Positions 1 through 10,400 of a DNA stretch of 64,000 nt are shown here, one piece after another; within the stretch, counting starts at the first letter, position 1, and the number at the start of each line of letters is the position of its first letter. Origin of the DNA: Pedobacter ghigonis (lineage in GTDB: Bacteria; Bacteroidota; Bacteroidia; Sphingobacteriales; Sphingobacteriaceae); NCBI RefSeq assembly GCF_903166585.1, contig NZ_CAESCM010000004.1, forward strand, positions 248,001-312,000, read 5' to 3'. The translations under genes were made by a program, and so were the position numbers. A model generated the notes under the pieces. The model was not told the origin of the DNA and ran no database searches. It worked only from the letters and a program-made list of their open reading frames with translations.

Positions 1-325
1 CCAGCAAAGCATAAAGCTGATCCGTCAGTTCTGCCTCGAGTGTACCTACATTATCGATCAGGTAACTTTCAAAGTTATCTTCCATAATGGTGGTATCGAG
101 CTTTTTCCTTCGGTATTCTTTTAAAACCTGGTTTTTAGCCGCCCTGAACAGGTAATTTTCTATCGAAAGAATGTTTACTTCGGTACGGCGTTCCCATAGG
201 TCGGTAAAAATATCCTGCACAAAATTCTGCGAAAGATATTCATCCCTGGTCATCCGAAAACAGAATGCATACAGTTTCTCCCAATGGCGGATATAGATGT
301 ATTCAAATTCTTTCAGGCAGATCAT
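1..325 (-). CDS. ECF RNA polymerase sigma factor, N-terminal part (runs off the left edge)
   Basis: The reverse strand from an ATG at 325 reads open to base 1 (108 codons). It gives an ECF sigma region 2: an acidic/aromatic start (MICLKEFEYIYIRHW), FVQDIFTDLWERR like the core-binding helix, and IENYLFRAAKNQVLKEYRRKK like the -10 recognition helix. Region 4 lies outside the window. Such sigma factors in Bacteroidota usually pair with a FecR-type anti-sigma and a SusC/SusD set, but the partner here would be to the left. It is divergent from the large operon at 1108, with about 780 bp between them, so a role in that operon is possible but not shown. The family is clear from the pattern; the target is unknown. 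Confidence 0.85.
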   Translation of the reverse strand, partial: MICLKEFEYIYIRHWEKLYAFCFRMTRDEYLSQNFVQDIFTDLWERRTEVNILSIENYLFRAAKNQVLKEYRRKKLDTTIMEDNFESYLIDNVGTLEAELTDQLYALL

Positions 326-536
326 AGAGATGATTAATTTTTACACCTAAGAAATGAAAAAGATGTAGCCTGAATTTTACTTGAAGGTTATGTTTTAATT
401 AAATTTTGGTATTTCGCCTGCAGGTTAGGCAAGGTAACGCCAGCCCTGACTGTATTTTTTTTACGGCTAAACCGAAAAACAAATGGCCAAAGAGGCTTTT
501 GAACTAAATAGGCGATTTTCAGTCGATTATACCCAA

Positions 537-595
537 TTTTCTACCTTTTCTTTAAGGATTTTCATCTTTTTTTTAAGCAGAATATAGCAGCTTTG
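537..595 (+). promoter_or_regulatory. Copy A of a 59-bp promoter/operator module, probably an HTCS target
   Basis: The block reads TTTTCTACC, 27 bases containing AAGGATTTTCATC and ending in CTTTTTT, then 19 bases and TTTG. The same elements with identical spacing occur at 26336 and 27419. It points rightwards at the operon starting at 1108, with the small reading frame at 705 in between. Spacing conserved to the base suggests a regulator site fixed relative to a promoter element. Assignment to the HTCS at 22176-26234 is an inference from context. TTTG could be the -33 element used by the Bacteroidota primary sigma factor. Confidence 0.7.
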
Positions 596-704
596 ATTTA
601 ACCAAACCCATATCCTTCCCGGCTTCGGGGAAGATATGAAAACGTTATAGGCAGGCTGTCCCCAAAAGCAGGCTTATACAACAAATTAACCAAAACGATT
701 AATT

Positions 705-902
705 ATGAAAAAACCACTACTTCACAAGCAAGGCTTTCTGAAGGTTTACCAGGCTCCGATCCCAATTGCTTTCGGCTGTTTGTTACCTGAGGTACAGTTG
801 CCCATGCAACCTTACCACCAAACGTATGCAACAGTACTGCTATGCAGTGATGCCAAAATCCTAATGTTTCCAGTTCAAGGCCAAAATTTACAACCGAATT
901 AA
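705..902 (+). CDS. Doubtful 65-codon reading frame in the leader of the first SusC operon
   Basis: An ATG at 705 follows an AT-rich stretch typical of Bacteroidota translation starts and opens with MKKPLLHKQGF. The rest resembles no family I know and lacks a clear signal peptide or membrane segment. It lies 110 bases after promoter module A and 206 bases before the SusC start. It could be a leader peptide, the decayed start of an older susC (the SusC at 1108 lacks the usual N-terminal domain), or chance. An overlapping reverse frame (703-954) is no better. I list it because nothing else explains the 500-base gap. Confidence 0.25.
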   Translation: MKKPLLHKQGFLKVYQAPIPIAFGCLLPEVQLPMQPYHQTYATVLLCSDAKILMFPVQGQNLQPN

Positions 903-961
903 GCAAGCCCCCAAATTTTAAAGATAAAACAGTTAAACAGTTTACCCGGCGCATAACGCAC

Positions 962-1022
962 CATGAAGAGCCGCTTTAAGCGCTTTTCATGCTGCTGTTC
1001 ATGTAATAGCCACAATTGTGGC
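962..1022. other. Two inverted repeats in the leader upstream of the first susC
   Basis: Bases 962-991 can fold into a hairpin: CATGAA and TTCATG arms outside, CGCTT/AAGCG inside. Bases 1009-1022 form a perfect 14-base palindrome, GCCACAATTGTGGC. Neither is followed by a T-run, so simple terminators are unlikely. They lie about 90-145 bases before the SusC start and could be a leader RNA structure or a protein-binding site. No function is established. Confidence 0.4.
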
Positions 1023-1107
1023 CCGGGAATTTATTTGCCCTGCCGAAAGGTGTGGATGGATCTGTATTGCTGTTTTTAAACAGACAAGCCAACAAACATG
1101 ATATAAA

Positions 1108-4100
1108 ATGAACAAAAAAAATCAAGCATTGGATTCATATCCAAACCCGCTTCAACCGGTATGTTTATTTAAGAACATCCCCAAAAAGATGGGTTTATTT
1201 TTAGTGCTGTCTACCATGATTAACTGTGCCGTTAACCTTAAATCGTACGGAAATAGCGCAGCTAACCTGGCAGGCAACTGCTTTCAGGATACCACCAAAA
1301 AAGCAAAGCAGCCGGTTGCTATCGATTCGGTGGTACTGGTAAGCTATGTATCCAAAAGAAATGCAGATACCGTTAAACTCAATCAGGTAAGCAATTATCC
1401 TTTTATCTCCCTGCAACAAGCCTTAAAAAGTAATACCAAGGGCTTATACGTGCAGGAAATTACCGGCGAACCAGGCAGTGCCAGCCAATCGATGTTGTTG
1501 CGAGGCTTAAACCGCCCTTTACTTTCTAAAGCCAATGTTGCAGAATCGCAGCCTGCTGTTTTTATTAACGGTATTCCTTTAATCAGCGATAATCCCTTCG
1601 TTTATAATGTACAGGAGTACGATTTTTCGCCTATAGGACCGGCTACCAACCTGTTATCGGCCATCGATCTCGATAACATTCAATCCATAAACGTAATCAG
1701 CAACCTGGCGGCCGTTGCTATTTATGGCCCGCGTGCCGCTAATGGTGCCATCTTAATTACCACCAAAAATGCACACCAGGGTAACCGCGAAATTTCGGTT
1801 AACAGCTATTTCGGTTTTGCCAGTAAAAACAAAGTAACCACTACAAATGGCCGCGACGAAAGCCTCTTCCGCAACATTTTTTACAATAAATATGCTACGG
1901 CCGAAGATTTCGACAAATACCCGGCTTACCTGGCCGATGCCACCAACGAAAACTATTACGGCCGCTCTGACTGGACCGACCTGTACTACAAAAATGCAGC
2001 ATTGCACACCATCAATGCCAGCATAACCGGCGGAACCTCGCGCTCTAATTTCAGGTTCTTTGCAGGCAACACTTCTAACGCAGGCAATGCCGACGATACC
2101 CGCCTGAACCGTTACAATGCAGCTTTTTTCATCAACGTGTTGCCACTCAAATGGCTCACCATCTCAACCATGGTTAATGCTACCCGCCTTAACCGCGACC
2201 GCAACCGCTCTTTGCGCGATCGCTTTGCAGAAATGCAATACGTACCCGATCTCATTAGTCCGATAGCGCCCAATAAAAGTATTTACGGCAACTATTTAAG
2301 CGAGTACGAAAACAAAACCATCGATAACAATATCAACAATGTAATACAGGGCTCGTTCTCGGCCAATGCCAAATACAAAAACTTCGATTTTATTACCCGC
2401 GTATCGTTTGATTACAATGAGGGCATGCGCGATTTGTTCTACCCCACCACTTTAATGGATGGGAACAATTACATCTCCAACTTTTATGCTTACAACCAGC
2501 GTTTAAACATCGATAACTCTATCGCCTATAATTTTAAAATAAACAAAGCCCATGTGTTTAAAGCCATGGTAGGCCATACCCTTTCGCGCGATGTAAATAA
2601 ATACAATTACCTGCAGGGTTATAAAGGTACCAGCGATTACATCAGGATTAACAGCGTTGATGGCGACGTTAGCCACGGCGATTATTTACAGGCTGAAGGT
2701 TTTTACACCAAGAAATTTACCGACAAACAGAAAATTAACGTTAGCTCGCTATACAGCAGTTTCGATTATACGCTGAATAACGAGTTTTTTGCCACTTTGG
2801 TAGCCCGTACGGATGGTGCCTCGAATATGCAGGCCAATAACCGTTGGTTCTTTTCGCCATCGGTTAATACCAAATGGGACCTTAGCAAATACCTGAAGAA
2901 CAAAAACCAGGTAATCAACAGCTTAAGCTTAAACGCATCTTATGGTCGCCTGGGTACACTTAACATTACCGATTTGTATGGTGCAGGTCCGCAATACGTA
3001 AGCGATCTGGGCTGGAGCTCCAATAAATCAGTAGGTTCTTATGGTGGTATTGGAACGCTTTCGCGCCCTTACAGCTCGGGCTGGATTGGTTACGATATTC
3101 CATGGGCTTATGTACAGGCACTTGAATTCGGAGCTGATGCCGCATTCTTAAACAACAGGTTACAAACCCGCCTGTCGTTCTATTCAAAAACCAATAAGCG
3201 CATGCTTTTAGGCGTTCCGGTAAATGCCGAATCGGGTTATACCAAAGCGTACAAAAGCGGCATGGAGGTAAACAATAAGGGCATAGAACTGGCCCTTTCT
3301 GCCCAAATCCTTAAACCTAAAACCAGTACGCTGGGCTGGAATGCCGATTTCAATATTGCTTTTAACCAAAACACATTAAAAGCCTTGCCCAACAACCTGA
3401 ACGAGATTACCATTGGCACTCAAAAACTAACTGTAGGTAAACCTGTAGATCAGATTCTGGTATTGCAAAGCCAGGGGGTTTACCAAACCGATGTAGATGT
3501 GCCTGTTAACCCAGCCAACTTCCAGATCATGACTTACAAAGGCCTGAAACTGCATGGTGGCGATCCGAAATGGAAAGACCAGAACGGCGATTACATCATC
3601 GATGAAAACGATAAGGTAGCCATGGGCGGTTATATGCCACGCATTGTCGGCAATTTTAGCAGCACACTGAGCTATAAGGGTTTTAACCTCGATTTTAACA
3701 TCTACTTCGCGCTAAAACGAAGCATCATTAACCAATCGGCAGCCAACCAGCTCGATTTCATCAACAAAACCGGTAACAACAACATCAACTCGGTAAATGA
3801 AATCACTTTCTGGCAAAAAGGCATTAGTGTAGCCGATTATCCGATTTACAATCCGTGGAGTGCAGTGCAATCGTACCGTACCGATCAGGATATTTTTATC
3901 GAAAACGGCTCTTATGCCAAGCTAAGGTCTGTTTCGCTGGGTTACGATATCTCAAAGCTCAGCTATTTCAACAAAACCTTCCGCAAAATTTATGTGTATG
4001 CCTCAGCACTTAACCTGTACACCCTAAAAAGTTATACCGGCGGCGATCCCGAACTGGTGAGCTATACCGGCGAAGATACCGGTTATGGCCTGCCGATACC

Positions 4101-4137
4101 GAGAACATTCACATTAGGTTTAAAAATTGATTTATAA
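1108..4137 (+). CDS. SusC/RagA-family TonB-linked outer membrane transporter, lacking the N-terminal regulatory domain
   Basis: This 1009-residue protein is an outer-membrane beta-barrel importer that would work with the SusD lipoprotein encoded 10 bases downstream. The plug domain is recognisable at about residues 80-230 (MLLRGLNRP, AVAIYGPRAANGAILITTK). A long barrel follows and ends in FTLGLKIDL with an aromatic/hydrophobic C-terminal strand. It is odd in having no carboxypeptidase-D-like domain between signal and plug, and a degenerate form (VVLVSYVSKRNADTV) of the usual VVVVGYG segment before the plug. The signal region (residues about 28-45) is preceded by an unusually long hydrophilic N-terminus, so the true start could be Met28. 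It is the first gene of the operon running to 21934. Confidence 0.9.
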   Translation: MNKKNQALDSYPNPLQPVCLFKNIPKKMGLFLVLSTMINCAVNLKSYGNSAANLAGNCFQDTTKKAKQPVAIDSVVLVSYVSKRNADTVKLNQVSNYPFISLQQALKSNTKGLYVQEITGEPGSASQSMLLRGLNRPLLSKANVAESQPAVFINGIPLISDNPFVYNVQEYDFSPIGPATNLLSAIDLDNIQSINVISNLAAVAIYGPRAANGAILITTKNAHQGNREISVNSYFGFASKNKVTTTNGRDESLFRNIFYNKYATAEDFDKYPAYLADATNENYYGRSDWTDLYYKNAALHTINASITGGTSRSNFRFFAGNTSNAGNADDTRLNRYNAAFFINVLPLKWLTISTMVNATRLNRDRNRSLRDRFAEMQYVPDLISPIAPNKSIYGNYLSEYENKTIDNNINNVIQGSFSANAKYKNFDFITRVSFDYNEGMRDLFYPTTLMDGNNYISNFYAYNQRLNIDNSIAYNFKINKAHVFKAMVGHTLSRDVNKYNYLQGYKGTSDYIRINSVDGDVSHGDYLQAEGFYTKKFTDKQKINVSSLYSSFDYTLNNEFFATLVARTDGASNMQANNRWFFSPSVNTKWDLSKYLKNKNQVINSLSLNASYGRLGTLNITDLYGAGPQYVSDLGWSSNKSVGSYGGIGTLSRPYSSGWIGYDIPWAYVQALEFGADAAFLNNRLQTRLSFYSKTNKRMLLGVPVNAESGYTKAYKSGMEVNNKGIELALSAQILKPKTSTLGWNADFNIAFNQNTLKALPNNLNEITIGTQKLTVGKPVDQILVLQSQGVYQTDVDVPVNPANFQIMTYKGLKLHGGDPKWKDQNGDYIIDENDKVAMGGYMPRIVGNFSSTLSYKGFNLDFNIYFALKRSIINQSAANQLDFINKTGNNNINSVNEITFWQKGISVADYPIYNPWSAVQSYRTDQDIFIENGSYAKLRSVSLGYDISKLSYFNKTFRKIYVYASALNLYTLKSYTGGDPELVSYTGEDTGYGLPIPRTFTLGLKIDL

Positions 4138-4147
4138 GCACATCCAC

Positions 4148-5686
4148 ATGTATAACAAAATAAAACCATCCAGAAACGTAATCAAAAAGATAGGCATATT
4201 GATGCTGTTCGGTTCGGTATTGCTATCGGGCTGCAACAAAGAACTCGATATCAATTCTACCCACCTGGTAAACGAAAGCAACAACTGGAAAAGTTTAGCC
4301 GATGCCCGCTCAGCCCTGCTGGGTTCGTATGGCTTACTCCGGGCTGCACTTGCCGATAACAATGCACACTGGCTGTATGGCGATGTACGCATGGGCGATT
4401 TTAAAGCCACCTCGCGCCTGGATATAAAGGCCATTACCGAAAACAACTTAAACGCACCTTATCCGGTAGTAAAATCGTTGAGCAACTGGCGTAAATTCTA
4501 TGCCGTAATTAACAGCTGTACTGTTTTTATCGACCGTGCCGGCGAAATTTTAAAAAACGACAAACAATACACCGAAGAAAATTACAAAATCGATGTAGCC
4601 CAAATGCGGGCGCTCAGGGCCTTTACCTACTTTTATATGGCCAGGATCTGGGGAGACATCCCGCTGATTACCGCTTCTACCGACGGTAATTTTATCGAAC
4701 GCCCTAAAGTAGCATCAGCAATTGTATTGCAGTTTGCCACCACCGAATTATTGGCTGTTGTGAATGCTTTGCCTTACCGCTACGGTGCATTGCAAAACGG
4801 TTTCAACCAGCAAACCTATTACGGTAAAGTTGCCCCTTACTGGGATGGCATTTTACTGAACCGCATTTCGGCCTATTCCATTCTGGCACATATTGCTGCA
4901 TGGCAGGGAAAATACCTCGATGCTGTGGCCTATTCGAAATTTGTAATGACCAACTTCGGTTTAAGTGGTGCCATTTATACCACCACACAAAACCTAACCA
5001 AAGTAGATGGTCTGTTTTACGGCAATAACGCCTCGCAACTGGTAGGCTTTCCGTTTAACTACAATACTTCCGAAATGAGCGCTGTAGGCCATATCGAAGA
5101 CCTGGCGCTGGCTGCTCCCATCATTTCAAAAGCAGTACCGCAAATTAAAATGCCTGATGATGTAATTGCCGGCATATTTAACGAAGCAAACGACCTCAGG
5201 TTCAGGTTCGATCCGCTTACCGGTTTGCCGGTATCCGATTATTTCAGCGGTTATGGCACCTCAAACACCGTATTCAGTAAAGTAAAATGCATCCGAAATG
5301 CCTCTACCGACGGCACCTTGGCCATTTACAGCTCGGCCCTGGTATTTACCCGCATTGAGGAAATTACACTGCTTTATGCCGAATCGCTGGCCGCTATAGG
5401 CAGTATGGAGGATGCTACCGATGCTTTAGACATTGTACGCAACAGTCGTGGCATTGGCCTCTACAAAGGCACAAACGACGGATTGATCGATGCCATTTTT
5501 GCCGAGCGCCGCAGGGAGCTAATGGGCGAAGGCTGGCGCTGGTACGATCTGGTACGCTACAACAAACTGAAAAACAAGGACCCCAAATTTACCGACCTGA
5601 TTAAAAAAGGCGGCATTTACTGGCCTGTTGATGAAGAAGTGCTAAGCACCAATGCAAAAATTACTCAAAACGAATATTGGAGGTAA
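4148..5686 (+). CDS. RagB/SusD-family surface lipoprotein
   Basis: It would be the substrate-binding lid of the SusC encoded just upstream, anchored to the outer membrane. I chose the ATG at 4148 (MYNKIKPSRN), not the in-frame TTG at 4127, because it gives a short basic start, a hydrophobic stretch and the lipobox LLSGC. The TPR-like SusD fold is supported by the AQMRALRAFTYFYMARIWGDIPL segment around residues 160-180 and by the C-terminal AERRRELMGEGWRWYDLVRY block, the most conserved SusD signature. Length (512 residues) is normal. The stop codon sits 2 bases before the next gene, and the last codons (TATTGGAGG) also supply that gene's ribosome binding site. Confidence 0.93.
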   Translation: MYNKIKPSRNVIKKIGILMLFGSVLLSGCNKELDINSTHLVNESNNWKSLADARSALLGSYGLLRAALADNNAHWLYGDVRMGDFKATSRLDIKAITENNLNAPYPVVKSLSNWRKFYAVINSCTVFIDRAGEILKNDKQYTEENYKIDVAQMRALRAFTYFYMARIWGDIPLITASTDGNFIERPKVASAIVLQFATTELLAVVNALPYRYGALQNGFNQQTYYGKVAPYWDGILLNRISAYSILAHIAAWQGKYLDAVAYSKFVMTNFGLSGAIYTTTQNLTKVDGLFYGNNASQLVGFPFNYNTSEMSAVGHIEDLALAAPIISKAVPQIKMPDDVIAGIFNEANDLRFRFDPLTGLPVSDYFSGYGTSNTVFSKVKCIRNASTDGTLAIYSSALVFTRIEEITLLYAESLAAIGSMEDATDALDIVRNSRGIGLYKGTNDGLIDAIFAERRRELMGEGWRWYDLVRYNKLKNKDPKFTDLIKKGGIYWPVDEEVLSTNAKITQNEYWR

Positions 5687-5688
5687 CG

Positions 5689-6351
5689 ATGATAAAAAGT
5701 ATTAAAAATATAGCCTGCTGTATGGCCATAGCCCTGTTTGCTCTTGCCTGCAAAAAAGACGATGGCGCCTACAACTACGAAAACGAAGCCAATGTGTTTG
5801 ATGGCAATGCTTATGCCTACCTCAAATCGCAAACCGGTAAATACGATTCGCTGCTTAAAGTATGCGAACGGGTAAGCTGGGCAAAAGATACCTTAACCAA
5901 TGGTAAAGCCATTACCCTGTTCTCGCTTACCAACCGCAATTTTTCCGTAGCGCTAAACGCCCTGAACAACCTCAGGTTAAGCCAGAATAAAAAAGCCCTC
6001 AGCATTGCCAATCTGGATGCAGACCAGCTGGGTATTTTACTCGACCGGTACATCGTAACTAATAAAATAACCACCGATAGCCTACACTTTGCCGATGGGG
6101 CCTTCTTAACGAGCACCCGTTTTAAATATGGCATGAATGCACAAGAACTGAACTCGAATGCCAGTGGTTATGTTTTTGGCGGGCCAAAAGGGGTGGTTTA
6201 CAGCGATGTTAAAAACTCGCAGTACACCAAAGAATGGAAATCGGCCACCACCCAGGCGGTAAATATCGAAACCAACAATGCCATTATCCACGTGCTTTCG
6301 GCCTCGCACGAATTTGGTTTCGGCGAATTCCTCATCCGATTAAATAAATAA
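5689..6351 (+). CDS. FAS1 (fasciclin) domain lipoprotein
   Basis: The ATG at 5689 is preceded by GGAGG inside the end of the SusD gene; the TTG at 5677 is a less likely start. A lipobox (FALAC) follows a short hydrophobic signal. The rest fits one fasciclin domain: DSLLKVCERV, ITLFSLTNRNFSVAL (FAS1 box 1) and NNAIIHVLSASHEFGF (box 2, normally NG.IHVID..L). FAS1 lipoproteins often sit beside SusC/SusD pairs in Bacteroidota and are thought to mediate adhesion or binding at the cell surface. A second FAS1 gene follows the second SusC/SusD pair in this operon (12227). The ligand is unknown. Confidence 0.8.
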   Translation: MIKSIKNIACCMAIALFALACKKDDGAYNYENEANVFDGNAYAYLKSQTGKYDSLLKVCERVSWAKDTLTNGKAITLFSLTNRNFSVALNALNNLRLSQNKKALSIANLDADQLGILLDRYIVTNKITTDSLHFADGAFLTSTRFKYGMNAQELNSNASGYVFGGPKGVVYSDVKNSQYTKEWKSATTQAVNIETNNAIIHVLSASHEFGFGEFLIRLNK

Positions 6352-6364
6352 ATCATTCCGTTAT

Positions 6365-7387
6365 ATGATACCAAGAAATAAATCAATTGCCTTATTTTTT
6401 GCAGCCATTGGCGCACTGGCCATACTGGGTTGTAAAAAATTATTGCCGAGCGATTCCGATGCCTTTAATAAAGATGCCGGATTTAAACAAACCGTTTACA
6501 AACCCATACTGGGGCGTACCACTTTAATGGGCGATAACTTCAATATCGAAAGCTCATCCTTACCACTAACTTTCAAAATCGTTTCGATGCGCAATAGCGA
6601 TGGCATTACCAGTCCCGAACTGTTAAAGCCTTTTCCGGTACTGGTATGGAAAAAAGCCTACGATGGAAGCGAGAAATCGATTCAGGAAATTGAAGCCAAA
6701 CGTACCACCGAGCAGCATACCTTGTTCGAAGTAGGCCAGCACTCGGGCGAGTTTATTATGTGGGCAGAGGCCAAAAGCAATATTGTAAAGGCGCTACCCG
6801 ATTCGGGCTATGTTTTCGATGTAGAAGTATCGAACAATGGCGGCCGTAAATACTTCAACAACCTGGTATTGCAGCCGCAAAGAGAGCTGTCTTACGAACC
6901 CAACCGCATTAACCCGCTAACCGGGGCCAATACAGGCGGCACCATTACCCCAACATTAATGAACGGTATAGTGGGCGATAAATCAGGTCAGCCCATGGCA
7001 AGCGGCGACATTACCATTCTGTTTAATAAAGTGGGCGAGGGCAATTCCATTTCCTTTAAGTTTTTAGATACCCTGCTCAAACCGATCGACCCGGCCAAAT
7101 TTAAACTCACCAACTGGAGCAAACTGGTACATGGCTTTAACATGAAAATGAGCACTACGGCTGTAAAATACGATGTGGCTTACCCCATTCCGCTGGTAGC
7201 CCTCCCAACGCCCTATACCAATACTACCGGTACCCGCGCACGCGTAGCCTTTGCTTACGATCGCATTGGCTTCGGAGGTTTCAGGGTAGAGGCCAGCTTG
7301 GGTTTAGACTTCGCCATTTTCGAAAAGGGCGACTGGGAGGTCATCTTCTGGTTTAATAAAGATAATCCACGGTTTACGAACGATTAG
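6365..7387 (+). CDS. SusCD-associated surface lipoprotein, probably DUF5007 family
   Basis: This 340-residue protein has a signal and lipobox (LAILGC then KKLLP). The body is predicted beta-rich, with segments such as LPLTFKIVSMRNSDG and GTITPTLMNGIVGDKSG that match my memory of DUF5007, a family found next to SusD/FAS1 genes in Bacteroidota. No catalytic motif is visible. It starts 13 bases after the FAS1 gene and closes the first SusC-SusD-FAS1 block. A surface glycan- or protein-binding role is inferred from position only; the family name should be checked by a Pfam search. Confidence 0.65.
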   Translation: MIPRNKSIALFFAAIGALAILGCKKLLPSDSDAFNKDAGFKQTVYKPILGRTTLMGDNFNIESSSLPLTFKIVSMRNSDGITSPELLKPFPVLVWKKAYDGSEKSIQEIEAKRTTEQHTLFEVGQHSGEFIMWAEAKSNIVKALPDSGYVFDVEVSNNGGRKYFNNLVLQPQRELSYEPNRINPLTGANTGGTITPTLMNGIVGDKSGQPMASGDITILFNKVGEGNSISFKFLDTLLKPIDPAKFKLTNWSKLVHGFNMKMSTTAVKYDVAYPIPLVALPTPYTNTTGTRARVAFAYDRIGFGGFRVEASLGLDFAIFEKGDWEVIFWFNKDNPRFTND

Positions 7388-7408
7388 CCCTGAAAAAATA
7401 AGTTGAAC

Positions 7409-10400
7409 ATGAGTTTTTACAATACAGACATGACTAAAAAATACATCCTAAATTTATTGCTTTTTGTAGGGCTAATGGTATGGGGCGGCGCAGTATCGGC
7501 CCAAACCCTCATTACCCTGAGAGGAAAGGTGGTTGATAAAAATGATGGCAACGGCATACCGGCTGTAACCATTATGGCCAGTACCTCAACCCGGGCAATA
7601 GGAATGACCAGAGATGATGGCTCATTTACGGTAAGCGTCCCCAACAACGCAACACTTACCTTTAAATACCTCAATTACAAAGATTTCACAATCAAGTTAA
7701 ATGGCAAAAACGATTTAAAGATCGTAATGACCGAAGACCTTACTTCATTAAAAGATATTGTGGTAGTGGGTTACGCTCAAAAAACAAAAGAAACGGTTAT
7801 GGGTGCGGTAACTTCGCTAAAAGGCAAAGATATCCAGGATGTGCCGGTAAGTAACGTAGCCGAGTTGTTTCAGGCCAAAGTACCCGGTTTAAATATTCAA
7901 ATCAATACCGGTAGTCCGGGTGCTGCACCAACCATCAATATGCGTGGTTTATCAGGTATCAGCGTAACCGGATCTGGCGACAATGCCTTTTTAACGCCAA
8001 CCTCGCCTTTGTTCGTAATTGATGGGGTACCGGTTGATTTAAATACCGATTACCAGTACGGTTTTTCGAGCAATGGCCCGGGCATTAATCCCTTATCGTT
8101 AATACCTGCCGAGGATATTGAAGAAATCAACTTCTTAAAAGATGCCAGTGCAACTGCCCTATACGGTGCCCAGGGGGCTTATGGGGTAATTTTGATCAAT
8201 ACCCGCAGAGGTAAATCGAAAACCCCGATTATTCAGTACTCAACCAACTTTTTCTTCAATACCCCACCAAAACTGCGTCAGGTAATTGGTGGTGCGGCCG
8301 AAAGTAACTTAAGGCTTTGGGAAATTTATACCTATGGTGCCAATGTATATTCGGCACGCCAAAGTATCGACAATACCCCCATGCTGGCAGATAGTTTAAA
8401 TGCCTTTTACAATAACTCTACCGATTGGCAAAGCATTTTTTACCGCTCTACCTATAACCAGCAGCATAATGTAAATGCAAGCGGTGGCGACGATTCTTTC
8501 AACTATAAAATTAACGTGGGTTACTACGATGAGAAGGGAATTCAGGAGAATACCGGCTTTACCCGTTACTCGCTCAGTATGAACACCCGTTACAAACCCA
8601 GTTCGAAATTTAACGTAAACCTTATTTTATCAAGCAGTTTGGGCAATAGCCAGAAAGGAAGTGGCAACGGCATCCTGCAAACCGGTGTGGCCTCCGGAGC
8701 CGGATCTTCATCGCTGCTTCCAGGTCCGAATTTAATCAACAGCAATGCAGCATTGGGCGCTTTAATTGTTGATAACGACAATAAAGCCGGCAACATTAAA
8801 ACCAGTGTGGAAGCCCGCTACGAGTTCCTTACCGGACTGGCACTTTCTAACATTACCAGTTACGATTATTCGATGGGAACCACCGAAACCTTTAACCCCG
8901 CCATATTAAACAACAACGTGGCAGGTGTTTATTCGTACAACGATAAGCGCAGCACCTTGTACAACAGGGCCATGCTCAGTTTCAACAAATCGTTCCAGAA
9001 AGATGTGCACAACCTGGGGGCTTATGTTTTCTCTGAAGTATATGTGCGTAATTTCCAGGCACACGCCATTAAACAAGATCAATATACTAACGATCAGTAC
9101 CAGGGACCTTTTGGTACGGCAGCAGCAAGCTCGGGCGGTGGGGTGTTAGATAACTACTCCGATTCGAGAGCAGCGTCGCTGGCCGGAAGTTTATCTTACA
9201 ACTACAAAACCAAATACCTTATTGAGGCTACTTTCCGTTTAGATGGGACTTCGAGTACAGGCCTAAATGCACCCTGGGCACGAAACCCATCGCTGGCCGT
9301 AAAATGGAATTTCAACAAAGAAAATTTCCTGGCCAATTCTAAATGGCTCGATGTAGGTATGCTCCGCTTATCGTGGGGTAGAAACATTGCCCCTGTAGGT
9401 AGTGTGTTTGATGCCAATGGTACCTACGATTATTATGGCAACTACAACGGTATACCTACAACAGCAATAGATTTTAATAACCTGCCAAACATTAAATTAT
9501 TACCCACATCTACTACCCAGTACAATGCGGGTTTAGATTTAAACCTGTTTAAAAACCGGATTACACTGAATTTCGATACCTATTACAAAATGGTTGATAA
9601 CCAGCTTTGGGAAAAGAACATTACTACCCACAATGCCTTTACCAAGCTAAAAACCAACGAAGTAAGTAACGTAAACTACGGTTACGAGCTGGCTGTAAGT
9701 TTCAGGCCGTTGCCTGCCACCAGCAAGGTAAACTGGAGCATCAGCATAAACGGGGCTTATAACAAAGAAAAAATTACTGCCCTGCCCGATGCAACCCGTC
9801 AGCTTTTACTGGATGGTGGTGCTACCGGACAAGCCATATTGTACCGCCTGGGCCGAAATTCGTTAACCAATATCCTCTATAATTTTAAAGGGGTATTTGC
9901 TACCGATGATGATGTACCTGTAAATCCGGCCAATGGTACCCGCTACCATACCTTTAACGGTGCCGTACCGGTATATTTCAAAGCAGGTGATCCTTACTAT
10001 GCCGATATTAACGGCGATTACGTACTCGACTCGAAAGATATGGTGGGTGCAGGGAACTCACAACCTTTAATCAACGGTGGTATCAGCAGTTTTGTATCGT
10101 ACCAGGGCTTTTCGCTGAACGTGATTATGGCCTATACCTGGCACCGCGATATCCTGAACAACCCTTTGGCTTCGAGCTTCCAGAACTTTGCTTCGCCTTT
10201 TTCAGCAAACAACCTGGTGCCCATTACTGCGTATAACATCTGGCGCCAATCGGGCGATGTGGCCAGCTACCCGAACCCTTACGATTATTTACGTTATGGC
10301 AATTATTCGGCTACCGATAAATCGACTCAGTTTTTGCCTTTCCGTTACAACCAAACCCTGTTTCAGGAAGATGGCTCATACTTAAAACTGGCTACAATAA

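Noticed and set aside
703..954. Reverse-strand 83-codon frame in the first leader
   Set aside because: It has no signal, no family resemblance and no start context, and it overlaps the slightly better forward frame.
4132..4446. Reverse frames inside SusC, SusD and other lipoprotein genes (for example 4132-4446, 20218-20532, 21031-21495)
   Set aside because: They are shadows of real genes: low complexity, opposite to strong coding sequence and without start context.
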